Below, in pieces: positions 1-7,454 of a stretch of DNA of 64,000 bases. Source of the stretch: Aquificota bacterium (GTDB lineage: Bacteria; Aquificota; Aquificia; Aquificales; Aquificaceae); the NCBI GenBank assembly GCA_013153495.1, contig JAADEH010000012.1:124001-188000 (forward strand). The letters are read 5' to 3'. Below the pieces are notes generated by a model. That model had not been told where the DNA came from and made no database searches. It saw nothing but the letters and a program-made list of their open reading frames with translations. Position 1 is the first letter of the stretch, and every line of letters begins with the position of its first letter. The position numbers and the translations under genes are program-made.

Positions 1-1177
1 TTTGATATGATGTAGTAGTATATTTAGGAAGTTCAAGAGGTTCAAACTTAATTTTCCCCTGTAAAGGTGTATTTTTTACAACAGCTTGCAAATCTTCACA
101 TATTTGTTTAGATAATTTCCAAACCTCATTTAGAGGCATATATTTACCTAAAAATCTTTCATCATTTATGTATATTAAATCTGTATATCCTATAGAAAAA
201 GCTAAAGAATTTACAAAATTGTAGGATGGCATATATGCGTAATTCTTATTATACATAATATTCTTTGACTTAACAAATATTTTCTTTACCATGCTTTTTA
301 GTGGATTCTTTTTAATTACACCTATATTACACAACAATTCATTTATATTTATATGATACTCTAATGCACCAGAGCCATGATCTGACACTATAAATATATG
401 TTTTGGATCTAAGAATTCCACAAAATCCTTCAACTTCTCTTGGAAAACACTACATATATCTAGAATTATACGCTTAAGCTTGCTTTCATATGGATTAAGT
501 TCGGTTTTGTTAAATAAACTAGCAAATTTAAACATGATTTCTGAAACTAAGGGGAAGTGAGAAAACAAAAAATCTACTCTTTGCTTATTTAAAATTAGAT
601 GTAGCATTTTAAATATTGAGTCTATATGACTTAAAGCTTTGTTATAAAATTCATTTTCATCCTTAGGTATATAAGCTCCGTATCCCAATCTAAAACCAAA
701 ATCAATATTTTTACTGGCGGTAGTATTATTTCGCAAAACTTCCATCAATGTATTTGGATATACATCTTTTTCTATATCAATCTTAAGTTTAGAAGACATA
801 GCCCCAAGAACCATAAATCCATTGATATGTTGTATAATATCCACAGTATTTACATTAAATACTCCAAAAGAGAAGCCTATTTGGTTTATCTTATGCCATA
901 ATAATTCACATTCATTAATATGTAGTATAACGTGAGACAATCCAGTAGAAGATAAAGGTTTTATAGTTGATCCTGATCTTATAGGGACTAGGTAAAATGC
1001 ACCCGTTTCATAAGCCGTTTTACCTGTATAGATTTCTACCCACCCTCTAGAAACATTATTGTCTATACGAGGATTAAATACCACTCCCTTGGCTGATAAT
1101 GACTCTATAAAGTGTAAGTTCAACTTTTCTATTGCATTAAATCCTAAAGAATCGATGCCAATGATTAACACTTTCAT
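1..1177 (-). CDS. alkaline phosphatase superfamily protein (partial, 3' end outside window)
   Basis: The minus-strand frame is open from an ATG at 1177 to the window edge (about 392 residues, no stop seen). It starts MKVLIIGIDSLG, the metal-binding aspartate pattern of the type I phosphodiesterase / nucleotide pyrophosphatase branch of the alkaline phosphatase superfamily. A catalytic-loop-like SRGWVEIYTGK follows at about residue 43, and a second metal site SDHGSG at 265-270. The start overlaps the stop of the pyruvyl transferase gene by 4 bases (ATGA), so the two are translationally coupled. In polysaccharide clusters such enzymes are usually hydrolases or transferases acting on phosphorylated sugars or polymers; the exact substrate cannot be read here. 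Very AT-rich, like its two neighbours. Family assignment is good, the specific role is inference. Confidence 0.75.
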   Translation of the reverse strand, partial: MKVLIIGIDSLGFNAIEKLNLHFIESLSAKGVVFNPRIDNNVSRGWVEIYTGKTAYETGAFYLVPIRSGSTIKPLSSTGLSHVILHINECELLWHKINQIGFSFGVFNVNTVDIIQHINGFMVLGAMSSKLKIDIEKDVYPNTLMEVLRNNTTASKNIDFGFRLGYGAYIPKDENEFYNKALSHIDSIFKMLHLILNKQRVDFLFSHFPLVSEIMFKFASLFNKTELNPYESKLKRIILDICSVFQEKLKDFVEFLDPKHIFIVSDHGSGALEYHININELLCNIGVIKKNPLKSMVKKIFVKSKNIMYNKNYAYMPSYNFVNSLAFSIGYTDLIYINDERFLGKYMPLNEVWKLSKQICEDLQAVVKNTPLQGKIKFEPLELPKYTTTSYQ

Positions 1178-2256
1178 AACATTTGTAATGAGCTTAATAG
1201 AGCATTCAAAGATTTATTTTTCAATTCATTTATTTTCCTATCTATTGATCCATAGTCAAGCGTAGTATTATAATCATAATGATTATACAAACCTTGTGGA
1301 GATTCAACCATAGATCTGTCTATATCAAACAGTTTAATCAAGGTACTAATTTTATTAAGCCTATAAGGTGTTAATTGAAAAATGAAGTTTTTTTTGTATT
1401 TTAATGCAAATATAATTCCATGATACATATTAGTTATTATGAATTCTGCTTTTTTAAAAAATTTTATCCAATCAAAAGGAGATATTCTTATTATATTTAC
1501 TTTGCACCAATTATTTCTATAGAATAGAGAAATTGGAGTTAATCCTTTAGTTGTACAGAAATCCAATATATATTTTCCCCAAACTGAATCAAAAAAACCA
1601 TAAACAATACAATATTTTTTGTCTTTATTTATTATGATTTTAGAATAAGCCCTCACAAATGCATCATCTTCAAAATTCCATAAAAATGTTGGATCTAAAA
1701 CTATTAGACTAGGTTTAGAAAATTTTTGTTCCAATATATTTTTTGTATTAAAATCTCTGGCCAAAAATTGTCTAACTTTGCTTAATCCTTTTATAACAAA
1801 ATTCGGAAATTTATCGTTCATAGAAACTGATCCGAAGCTAACTGCATATGTTAATAACCTTACTCTATTCAATCCATATCCCCAAAATGCAGGTATATTC
1901 GCACCTATAGCATTTTTAAAATTCCATATTTCATCACTTCCTAAAACGACAGTTTTTATACTCTCATTTTCAAGATATTTATTTAATGATTCTAAAGAAA
2001 AAAACAAAGGTGAAATTTGTAAATGTCGCCACAAACTTCTAAATTTATGGTATTTTATAATATTATCCATAATATATACTGGATTCTTATTTAAGAAGTA
2101 TATTTTAAATTCCTTTGCTAAATATGGAATTGTTTTATGATGAATTAGTATTGGGACATATCCTAAATCTTCAATAACTCTATATAGAGAATAAGCTTGC
2201 AGGAAAGCTCCAGGATTAAGCTCATCAAAAGTAGTTAATATACCTACTTTTTCCAT
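1174..2256 (-). CDS. polysaccharide pyruvyl transferase family protein
   Basis: This 360-residue protein has the polysaccharide pyruvyl transferase signature (PF04230, CsaB/WcaK type). The N-terminal NPGAFLQAYSL pattern is at residues 15-25, VVLGSDEIWNF is near residue 104, and the C-terminal NMYHGIIFAL loop, usual in this GT-B-like family, is near residue 276. Members transfer ketal-pyruvate from phosphoenolpyruvate onto sugars of exopolysaccharide or cell-wall polymers in the cytoplasm. The ATG at 2256 follows an AAGGGG ribosome site. It overlaps the flippase gene upstream by 13 bases and the phosphatase-superfamily gene downstream by 4, which makes a three-gene operon. AT-rich composition suggests a transferred surface-polysaccharide island. 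Confidence 0.85.
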   Translation of the reverse strand: MEKVGILTTFDELNPGAFLQAYSLYRVIEDLGYVPILIHHKTIPYLAKEFKIYFLNKNPVYIMDNIIKYHKFRSLWRHLQISPLFFSLESLNKYLENESIKTVVLGSDEIWNFKNAIGANIPAFWGYGLNRVRLLTYAVSFGSVSMNDKFPNFVIKGLSKVRQFLARDFNTKNILEQKFSKPSLIVLDPTFLWNFEDDAFVRAYSKIIINKDKKYCIVYGFFDSVWGKYILDFCTTKGLTPISLFYRNNWCKVNIIRISPFDWIKFFKKAEFIITNMYHGIIFALKYKKNFIFQLTPYRLNKISTLIKLFDIDRSMVESPQGLYNHYDYNTTLDYGSIDRKINELKNKSLNALLSSLQML

Positions 2257-3548
2257 ATAAAACCCCTTAAATTTATAAGCAAGAACCCCATAGTTTGATG
2301 AATGAACGAAACTCTTGTCTCTTTTACTAAAATGTGGGATACATAATTAGCAACTATAGATGAAATTAATGTAGATATAGCTGCACCTTCTATTCCATAT
2401 ATGGATATAAGAAAAAAGTTAAGTATTATATTTATAATAGTGCCAAATGTATTAAACAAAAAGCCATATTTTTCCAAGTTTTCTGCTATTAACCATCTAG
2501 CCCATAACATTCCTGATGTAGTAAATATTATTGCAAAGGATAGAATGTTTAATACCGCCACGCTTTGTTTATATTCATAACTAAATAAAGTAGTTATTAT
2601 ATATGGTAGAATAAATAAATTTATAGCAACCACTGCATACGATAACAAAGCTATTACACTATAATATCCTTGCACCTTTGCCATGAACATGTTTTTATCC
2701 TGTTGCTTATAATTTAATATTCTAGGGAAAATAAAACTTATAAAAGCGTGAAATATCAAATACCAAATTTCTATAAATCTAGTAGATACTGTATATATGC
2801 CTACAAACTTCTCTCCCAGCATATGCTTCACCATAATCAAATCCACCTTAAGGTATATTATCATAGATATATGAGACAAAATTAAAAATACAGCTGATGA
2901 TAAAATCTTCTTAGTTAAAGGAAAAGAGAATCTAAGCCCCTTTATATTCATTTTCTTAAAGAAAAAAATAAATATAAGTGTTAATATAAATAAAGCTATT
3001 TTCTGTATAGAATAAAGTGATGCAAAATAAAGTGTATCTTTTTTTATTAATACTCCTATTACCCGCAATAAGTTTGTTATTAACAATGATAATGTTTCCG
3101 CACCTTCCGATAGCTTAGGTGCTTGAATAGCTTGTAAATAGAACCTGCCTATATTTACAGCTTCAAATATAATAGAGAAAGAAACTACAATTGCTATAAG
3201 TATATAATTATTATAATCATATAAAAGGAAATATATGCAGAATAGGATAAATGCAACAATAGAAAAGATTAAACGTAGTAAAAATGCTGAGAAAAACACC
3301 TCTCCTTTGTGTACATTTACGACAAATTCCCTAACAAGTACATTATCTACACCTAAAGATGCTATAGGTGTGATTATACTTACAACAGCTAATACATAAC
3401 TAAGCTTACCAAACTCATAAGCACCTAAATAATTTGCAATCAATATCAAGGTATATGTTCCGATTGATATATTAATAAGTTTAGGTAGTAAATACCATGC
3501 TATGTTTTCAAAATCTCTAAGACTCTTTCGGATCGATTTTTTTTGCAT
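2244..3548 (-). CDS. oligosaccharide flippase family protein (Wzx-like)
   Basis: This 434-residue, highly hydrophobic protein has about twelve predicted transmembrane segments. Its N-terminus resembles the polysaccharide synthesis/flippase family (LIANYLGAYEFGKLSYVLA, then PIASLGVDNVLVREFV), the usual layout of Wzx/RfbX transporters of the MOP superfamily. These flip undecaprenyl-linked oligosaccharide repeat units across the inner membrane. The ATG at 3548 is the first gene of the left-edge cluster and overlaps pyruvyl transferase by 13 bases. Immediately upstream lies decayed sequence (3549-4179), so the operon promoter must lie in or beyond that remnant. No glycosyltransferase is visible in the window; those are expected to the left. 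Confidence 0.85.
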   Translation of the reverse strand: MQKKSIRKSLRDFENIAWYLLPKLINISIGTYTLILIANYLGAYEFGKLSYVLAVVSIITPIASLGVDNVLVREFVVNVHKGEVFFSAFLLRLIFSIVAFILFCIYFLLYDYNNYILIAIVVSFSIIFEAVNIGRFYLQAIQAPKLSEGAETLSLLITNLLRVIGVLIKKDTLYFASLYSIQKIALFILTLIFIFFFKKMNIKGLRFSFPLTKKILSSAVFLILSHISMIIYLKVDLIMVKHMLGEKFVGIYTVSTRFIEIWYLIFHAFISFIFPRILNYKQQDKNMFMAKVQGYYSVIALLSYAVVAINLFILPYIITTLFSYEYKQSVAVLNILSFAIIFTTSGMLWARWLIAENLEKYGFLFNTFGTIINIILNFFLISIYGIEGAAISTLISSIVANYVSHILVKETRVSFIHQTMGFLLINLRGFIWKK

Positions 3549-3654
3549 TTATTTTCAAGTCTAAAGGTCTCACATCATAGTTAGGGATAAGTAGTATATT
3601 TATATCTCCTCCCTTTTTGTTAAGGTCAAGCTTTGAACCGATCCTTTGAAACAT
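3549..3654 (-). pseudogene. MNT-type nucleotidyltransferase remnant
   Basis: Translated on the minus strand from 3654, the frame gives GSKLDLNKKGGDIN, then a short hydrophobic strand. This matches GSRVDPNKRGGDID of the intact minimal nucleotidyltransferase at 6587-6889. The second catalytic aspartate is replaced by Asn, the codon just before 3654 is a stop (TAA), and the frame runs out of the family and into the flippase start. Only the catalytic loop remains recognisable. Likely the leftover of a former MNT/HEPN toxin-antitoxin pair. Confidence 0.6.
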
Positions 3655-3805
3655 TTAGAGGTTTTTTGAGAGTTTTCATACTCATAAAACATTATGTTTA
3701 TGATTGCAATATACCTTTTTCTTTAAGGTGGTTCTTTATATTTTCATTCGTAAGCCATTTTATTCCTTAATTTCCTCATTTTTATCCAATCTTCTGATGA
3801 TTTTA

Positions 3806-4025
3806 TTATTCTAAACTTTCTAGCTTATCAAGCACGTCTATAAAACTCATATAGTCCCTTATTCTTCTATCCGGCTTAGCTAAATACAAGCGTGTCTATG
3901 GTCTTTATAACATAGAAGTCCTCTAAGCCTATCCCTTCCAAGTCCCATAAATCTTTAATCTCCTCAATAGCCCTTCTTAGGCTATTCAAGTGCGTTTCCG
4001 TTATCTTTAAAGCGTCTTCTATCAT
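3806..4025 (-). pseudogene. HEPN-like toxin remnant with frameshift
   Basis: An ATG at 4025 opens 49 codons on the minus strand, ending in a TAA at 3876-3878. It carries a helical region and then VIKTIDTLV, resembling IVETIDSFIFRFSK of the gene at 4265-4633. A one-base shift continues as AKPDRRIRDYMSFIDVLD until a stop at 3806-3808, which looks like the next helix of the same HEPN family. The R-x4-6-H catalytic motif is absent. Read as a frameshifted, truncated HEPN protein; moderately supported because identity rests on short matches. Confidence 0.5.
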
Positions 4026-4041
4026 ATTTATATTCCAGTTT

Positions 4042-4179
4042 TTAACGCTTCCCTATGTATATCCTTAAGTTCTGATTGAGGACTTTATCGTAGTCTCTGT
4101 AGTATACGTGTTTCTCGTGGTGCATTTCGTATATAAGTTCCCGCAGAATGCCTTCTCTATTGGATTTTCCCGACCTTTT
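4042..4179 (-). pseudogene. coding-like fragment of unknown family
   Basis: A minus-strand frame of about 45 codons reads as plausible protein (ILRELIYEMHHEKHVYYRDY and on) and ends at a TAA at 4042-4044, just before the HEPN remnant start at 4025. It has no start of its own; the frame is closed upstream by a TGA. Position suggests the 3' end of a gene that once preceded the HEPN remnant, possibly its nucleotidyltransferase partner, but I do not recognise the family. The rest of 3655-4264 shows no clear gene. Confidence 0.35.
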
Positions 4180-4264
4180 TCCTCAAGCCTTACCATTACT
4201 TAGCACCCTCACTAAAAGAGAGGTTAGCTTCTATCATCCATCTACATACCTCTTCATTTTTCTT

Positions 4265-4633
4265 TTATACTTTTATACTTTCGTAAGTTTTTATCAAGTC
4301 TTCAGATTTCTTGAGAGCTGTTTTTATATTCTCTATCAAGAGTTCCTTTTCCCACGGATAAGTGTGTGTGTGTATATTCCTTTTTCTTGGCTCCTCTCCC
4401 AGAACTTCGAGAATCAAAGGGAATAGTTTCTCTCCCATCATGCTCTGCATCTTCGAAAACCTGAAGATAAAAGAGTCTATAGTTTCAACTATCTCTGGAT
4501 TCTCCAAAAGCTCGGGGGTTAGGTTCCACTTTTCTATTATGGTATCCGAACTGCCTAAGGGTTTTACGATAACATCTATCCTCTGTTCACCTATCTTTTC
4601 TTCAAGCCCTGCAATGAAGAAGAGTTCTTTCAC
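4265..4633 (-). CDS. chimeric MNT C-terminus / HEPN-like small protein
   Basis: The 122-residue frame starts with GTG at 4633, sharing GTGA with the comM stop. Residues 1-30 (EEKIGEQRIDVIVKPL) look like the C-terminal strand and helix of a minimal nucleotidyltransferase. Residues about 45-75 (IVETIDSFIFRFSKMQSMMG) look like the first helices of a HEPN partner, and the last 30 resemble the C-terminal HEPN helix. The middle, where HEPN proteins carry the R-x4-6-H motif, is missing and replaced by a short HTHTYPW stretch. I read it as two genes joined by deletion. The frame is intact, so a protein may still be made, but toxin activity is unlikely without the catalytic motif. Confidence 0.55.
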   Translation of the reverse strand: MKELFFIAGLEEKIGEQRIDVIVKPLGSSDTIIEKWNLTPELLENPEIVETIDSFIFRFSKMQSMMGEKLFPLILEVLGEEPRKRNIHTHTYPWEKELLIENIKTALKKSEDLIKTYESIKV

Positions 4634-6141
4634 CTCTCCTCCATCCTAAACTGGAGCGCTTGAGCTATGTGGTGGGGTTTTATGTAATCGCTCTGGTCTA
4701 AGTCTGCTATGGTTCTGGCGACTTTTAGGGTTCTGAAGTAGCTACGGGCGGAGAGCTTCAGGCGTTCGACGGCGTCTTTCAGGAGCTTTTTGGATTCTGT
4801 GTCCATCATGTTGAGGCAGAACTTTTCCACTTCGCTGTTGGTCATTCTGCCGTTAAAGTCGGTTTTGGAGTTTTTAAATCTCTCTTGCTGTATCCGGTAG
4901 GCGTTGAGAACTCTTGCATACACGTCTTTGGAGCTTTCTCCTTTCTTGTGTTTTACGAGGTCTTCTTTTTCGACGGGGTCGAACCACACTCTCAGGTCTA
5001 TTCTGTCCTTGAGGGGCTGGGATATGCGGGAGTTGTAAGCCTTTATTTGGCGTGGGGTGCAGGTGCATTCTTTGTAAGGGTTTCCGTAGTTTCCGCAGGG
5101 GCAGGGGTTTTGGGCTGTTATGAGCGTAAAGCGAGCCGGGAAGCTAACTCTGCCTTGCGCACGGGATATGTTTATCTTTCCTTCCTCTAAGGGTTGTCTG
5201 AGGACTTCTAAGGTCTTTCTGGGGAATTCGGGTAGTTCGTCTAAGAAGAGGACTCCCCGGTGGGAAAGGGATATTTCTCCGGGTGAGGGAACTGAGCCAC
5301 CTCCTATTAGAGCCACTTCGGAAGCGGTGTGATGGGGGGAGCGGTAGGGTCTTTGGGTTATGAGTCCTTCCGAAAGAAGTCCCGCAACGCTGTATATGGT
5401 GCTGACCTCGAGGCTTTCCTCAAAGCTCATGGGCGGGAGTATGGTTCTTATCCTTCTGGCGAGCATGGACTTGCCGGAGCCGGGTGTTCCTATCATGGAG
5501 AGGTTGTGAGCACCTGCAGCGCTTATTTCCAAAGCCTTCTTGGCAAGGCTCTGTCCTATGACGTCCGAAAGGTCCATGTCTTCTTCTGTTTTATTTTCTT
5601 GTGTTTTTAAACTCACCGGCGAAGCCGGTCTTTTTAAATTTAAGAAATCTATAACTTCCGAGAGGTTTTTAAAACCGTAAGCCTCTATGTTTTCGACTAC
5701 CGCACCTTCGTGGGCGTTGGGTAGGGGGAGTATGAATTGGCGGGTGCTTTGGCGCAGGGCTATTACTATGGGTAGAACACCGCTGACTTTGCTAAGCTCT
5801 CCGTCGAGGGAAAGCTCTCCGAGGAAGGCGAACCGAGCTACTCGGTCTTTGTCGAGTTCTCCCATGAGTGCGAGTATGCCAACCGCTATGGGAAGGTCGT
5901 AGAGGGTTCCCTGCTTTCTGATGTGAGAGGGGGAGAGGTTGACGGTTATGCGCTTTTGGGGGAAGGAAAATCTGGAGTTCTTGAGGGCACTGCGGACTCT
6001 TTCCTTGGCTTCTTTTATGGCTGCGTCGGGAAGTCCCACTATGTTGAAGGAAGGCAGTCCGGGAGATATGTCCACTTCTACGCTAACCTCGTATCCTTCT
6101 ATCCCCCAAATCCCTCCGCTCTTTACTTTTACAAAGCTCAT
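4630..6141 (-). CDS. comM: ComM / YifB family Mg-chelatase-like AAA+ ATPase
   Basis: This 503-residue protein has the full ComM architecture. An N-terminal ChlI-like domain (ends near residue 170, PSFNIVGLPDAAIKEAKERV) is followed by an AAA+ domain with Walker A GTPGSGKS, Walker B GVLFLDELPEF, the cysteine-rich NPCPCGNYGNPYKECTCTP loop, and a C-terminal helical domain. Family members are hexameric branch-migration helicases that help integrate incoming DNA during natural transformation. The ATG at 6141 overlaps the upstream HEPN stop by one base, and the 3' end overlaps the next gene by 4. It is thus locked in an operon with MNT/HEPN genes on both sides. Family assignment is firm; a link to those modules is only positional. 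Confidence 0.95.
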   Translation of the reverse strand: MSFVKVKSGGIWGIEGYEVSVEVDISPGLPSFNIVGLPDAAIKEAKERVRSALKNSRFSFPQKRITVNLSPSHIRKQGTLYDLPIAVGILALMGELDKDRVARFAFLGELSLDGELSKVSGVLPIVIALRQSTRQFILPLPNAHEGAVVENIEAYGFKNLSEVIDFLNLKRPASPVSLKTQENKTEEDMDLSDVIGQSLAKKALEISAAGAHNLSMIGTPGSGKSMLARRIRTILPPMSFEESLEVSTIYSVAGLLSEGLITQRPYRSPHHTASEVALIGGGSVPSPGEISLSHRGVLFLDELPEFPRKTLEVLRQPLEEGKINISRAQGRVSFPARFTLITAQNPCPCGNYGNPYKECTCTPRQIKAYNSRISQPLKDRIDLRVWFDPVEKEDLVKHKKGESSKDVYARVLNAYRIQQERFKNSKTDFNGRMTNSEVEKFCLNMMDTESKKLLKDAVERLKLSARSYFRTLKVARTIADLDQSDYIKPHHIAQALQFRMEER

Positions 6142-6590
6142 TAAAGTTTTAGCCTCTTGAGCAGATTTTCCAAATATGGGAGTTGGTCGTGTATTTTGTT
6201 TATAGCATGGGCTATATTCTCAGTTCTATCTTCATATTCGTGAACTATTGTGTTTCTCAACTCTCTAAGCTCAAACCATTTGATTTTGTCTATGCCGAGC
6301 TGATACCTTTCCGCAAGGTTGAGGACATCTATCATGGTTAGGTTATCCACATTCTCACCTTTGATGGATAGGTAGAGGCGAACGAGTTTACCAAGGTTGT
6401 CTTGAACCTTAGAAAACCTGTAAGCTATCTGCTCCAGATAAGCCACGAGGTCTCCCTGAAGGATTTCTCTTACTTTGTTTGCATTCAGGGGCATACCTAC
6501 CTGTTGCAAGTGCTTATAAGCTCCTTTGAGCCTGCTGATGTGTTTTTGGGTTTCAGTGTATAAATGCTCATATCTCTCCTCTAATTTCAC
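6141..6590 (-). CDS. HEPN-domain protein, HepT-like toxin candidate
   Basis: This 149-residue all-helical protein carries RNTIVHEYE near residues 112-120, the R-x4-6-H motif of HEPN RNases, followed by the acidic-aromatic tail typical of HepT (RNxxxHxY). It starts with GTG at 6590, sharing GTGA with the stop of the nucleotidyltransferase gene. In known MntA/HepT pairs the HEPN protein is the toxin and the nucleotidyltransferase silences it by AMPylating a tyrosine near the motif; the tyrosine in HEYE fits. Both genes look intact, so this is the functional copy among several decayed relatives nearby. Toxin function is inferred from family and pairing. Confidence 0.8.
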   Translation of the reverse strand: MKLEERYEHLYTETQKHISRLKGAYKHLQQVGMPLNANKVREILQGDLVAYLEQIAYRFSKVQDNLGKLVRLYLSIKGENVDNLTMIDVLNLAERYQLGIDKIKWFELRELRNTIVHEYEDRTENIAHAINKIHDQLPYLENLLKRLKL

Positions 6591-6889
6591 AACTCCACAC
6601 CGGTTTTAAGGGCTTCCTGCTCTATGGGTCTTGATGGGTCCTCTGCAAGCACGAGGTCTATTTTCTGGTCCCCTATTTCCATCTTCAGCTGCGCTAAAAA
6701 CCTTATCCTCTTATCAAAGAGGTTTTCCCTGCTTGCGGGAATTATGTAAAGGTCTATGTCTCCACCTCTCTTGTTAGGGTCAACTCTGCTACCGAAGAGT
6801 ATGACTTTTGTTCCCTCTCCGAAAACTTTCTTGGCTGTGTTCTTGATAGCTTCTATCTCCTCCTGAGAGAGTCTGACTTTAGATGTCAT
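6587..6889 (-). CDS. minimal nucleotidyltransferase (MntA-like antitoxin candidate)
   Basis: The 100-residue protein has the minimal nucleotidyltransferase fold signature: KVILFGSRVDPNKRGGDIDL (GSx10DxD) near residues 29-48, then a helix and the third acidic strand KIDLVLAED. Family members paired with HEPN proteins act as antitoxins by transferring AMP to the partner. The ATG at 6889 lies just after the stop of a decayed nucleotidyltransferase copy at 6893-7089. Overlap of 4 bases with the HEPN gene couples translation. Both catalytic aspartates are present, unlike in the 3549-3654 remnant. Confidence 0.85.
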   Translation of the reverse strand: MTSKVRLSQEEIEAIKNTAKKVFGEGTKVILFGSRVDPNKRGGDIDLYIIPASRENLFDKRIRFLAQLKMEIGDQKIDLVLAEDPSRPIEQEALKTGVEL

Positions 6890-6892
6890 CTT

Positions 6893-7089
6893 TTATTTTG
6901 TCAAATCTATCCAAACCTTTCCTTCCTTAAGGATTTCTTCCTTAAAGTCTTCTTCAAGCTTTGAAAGGATAACTATATCCACCTTTTGGGTCCTCTATTA
7001 TCCCTTTCAGTTCAAGAAGGTCATCTTCTATGTTCTCTGCGATGTCTATGGCTAAGCTCTTGCAAGTTTTCTATCTTTTTCGTTCTCAT
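6893..7089 (-). pseudogene. frameshifted nucleotidyltransferase remnant
   Basis: An ATG at 7089 (overlapping the PepSY stop as ATGA) opens MRTKKIENLQEL, but the frame breaks after about 22 codons. Shifting frame restores DIAENIEDDLLELKG and, after another shift, KVDIVILSKLEEDFKEEILK to a TAA at 6893-6895. The KVDIVIL strand followed by an EEILKEGKV helix is the usual C-terminal end of MNT-family nucleotidyltransferases. At least two frameshifts are needed, so it cannot make the ancestral protein. It sits directly upstream of the intact MNT/HEPN pair. Confidence 0.6.
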
Positions 7090-7346
7090 TTCCTGTTTCT
7101 GTAAAACTTTATTACCTCCCCTGTGCCAGCTTCCATTATCACGTATCCCTCGGTTCCCTTCACTTTCCAGAAGCACTCACCGGTTCTTTTTGATTGGCTT
7201 ACCCAAGCTTTAAAGGGTTTTCCGACATGCTCCCTGGCTATGTTTACGGCTCTTTCCATGTCTATTGCGTTATATACACAGTCGTAGAAGGTGCCTGTGT
7301 GGCTTACAAAACTGAAAGCTGTGAGAAATATGATAACCTTTATCAT
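7086..7346 (-). CDS. secreted PepSY-like domain protein
   Basis: This 86-residue protein starts with a hydrophobic signal segment (MIKVIIFLTAFSFVS). A single small domain follows (residues about 29-85: AVNIAREHVGKPFKAWVS, then GEVIKFYR), resembling one PepSY repeat (helix followed by beta strands ending in a G-x-V motif). PepSY domains are extracytoplasmic and often inhibit peptidases or bind the envelope; the role here is unknown. Two cysteines (C23 region and the GECFWKV site) could form a disulfide. A textbook sigma-70 promoter lies 44 bases upstream at 7390-7418, so this gene probably has its own transcript that may read into the MNT/HEPN-comM run. Confidence 0.6.
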   Translation of the reverse strand: MIKVIIFLTAFSFVSHTGTFYDCVYNAIDMERAVNIAREHVGKPFKAWVSQSKRTGECFWKVKGTEGYVIMEAGTGEVIKFYRNRK

Positions 7347-7389
7347 TCCCTCCTCCCTTTATATAGACTAACACCTCCATTGGCGAAAA

Positions 7390-7418
7390 ATTATAATTAC
7401 ACTAAGCTGGCTTGTCAA
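7390..7418 (-). promoter_or_regulatory. consensus sigma-70 promoter for the PepSY gene
   Basis: On the minus strand TTGACA (7413-7418) and TATAAT (7390-7395) are separated by exactly 17 bases. Both hexamers are perfect. The -10 box is 44 bases upstream of the ATG at 7346. This is the strongest promoter match seen in the window and lies in the 108-base gap between the PepSY and Wzz genes, which otherwise shows nothing. Confidence 0.75.
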
Positions 7419-7454
7419 CAGCGTTTGAGCAACATTGCATTGACAATAAGAGAC

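Noticed and set aside
4148-4426. Plus-strand 92-codon frame across the remnant region
   Set aside because: Antisense to decayed MNT/HEPN sequence; composition is Phe/Tyr-rich as expected from AT-rich noncoding text.
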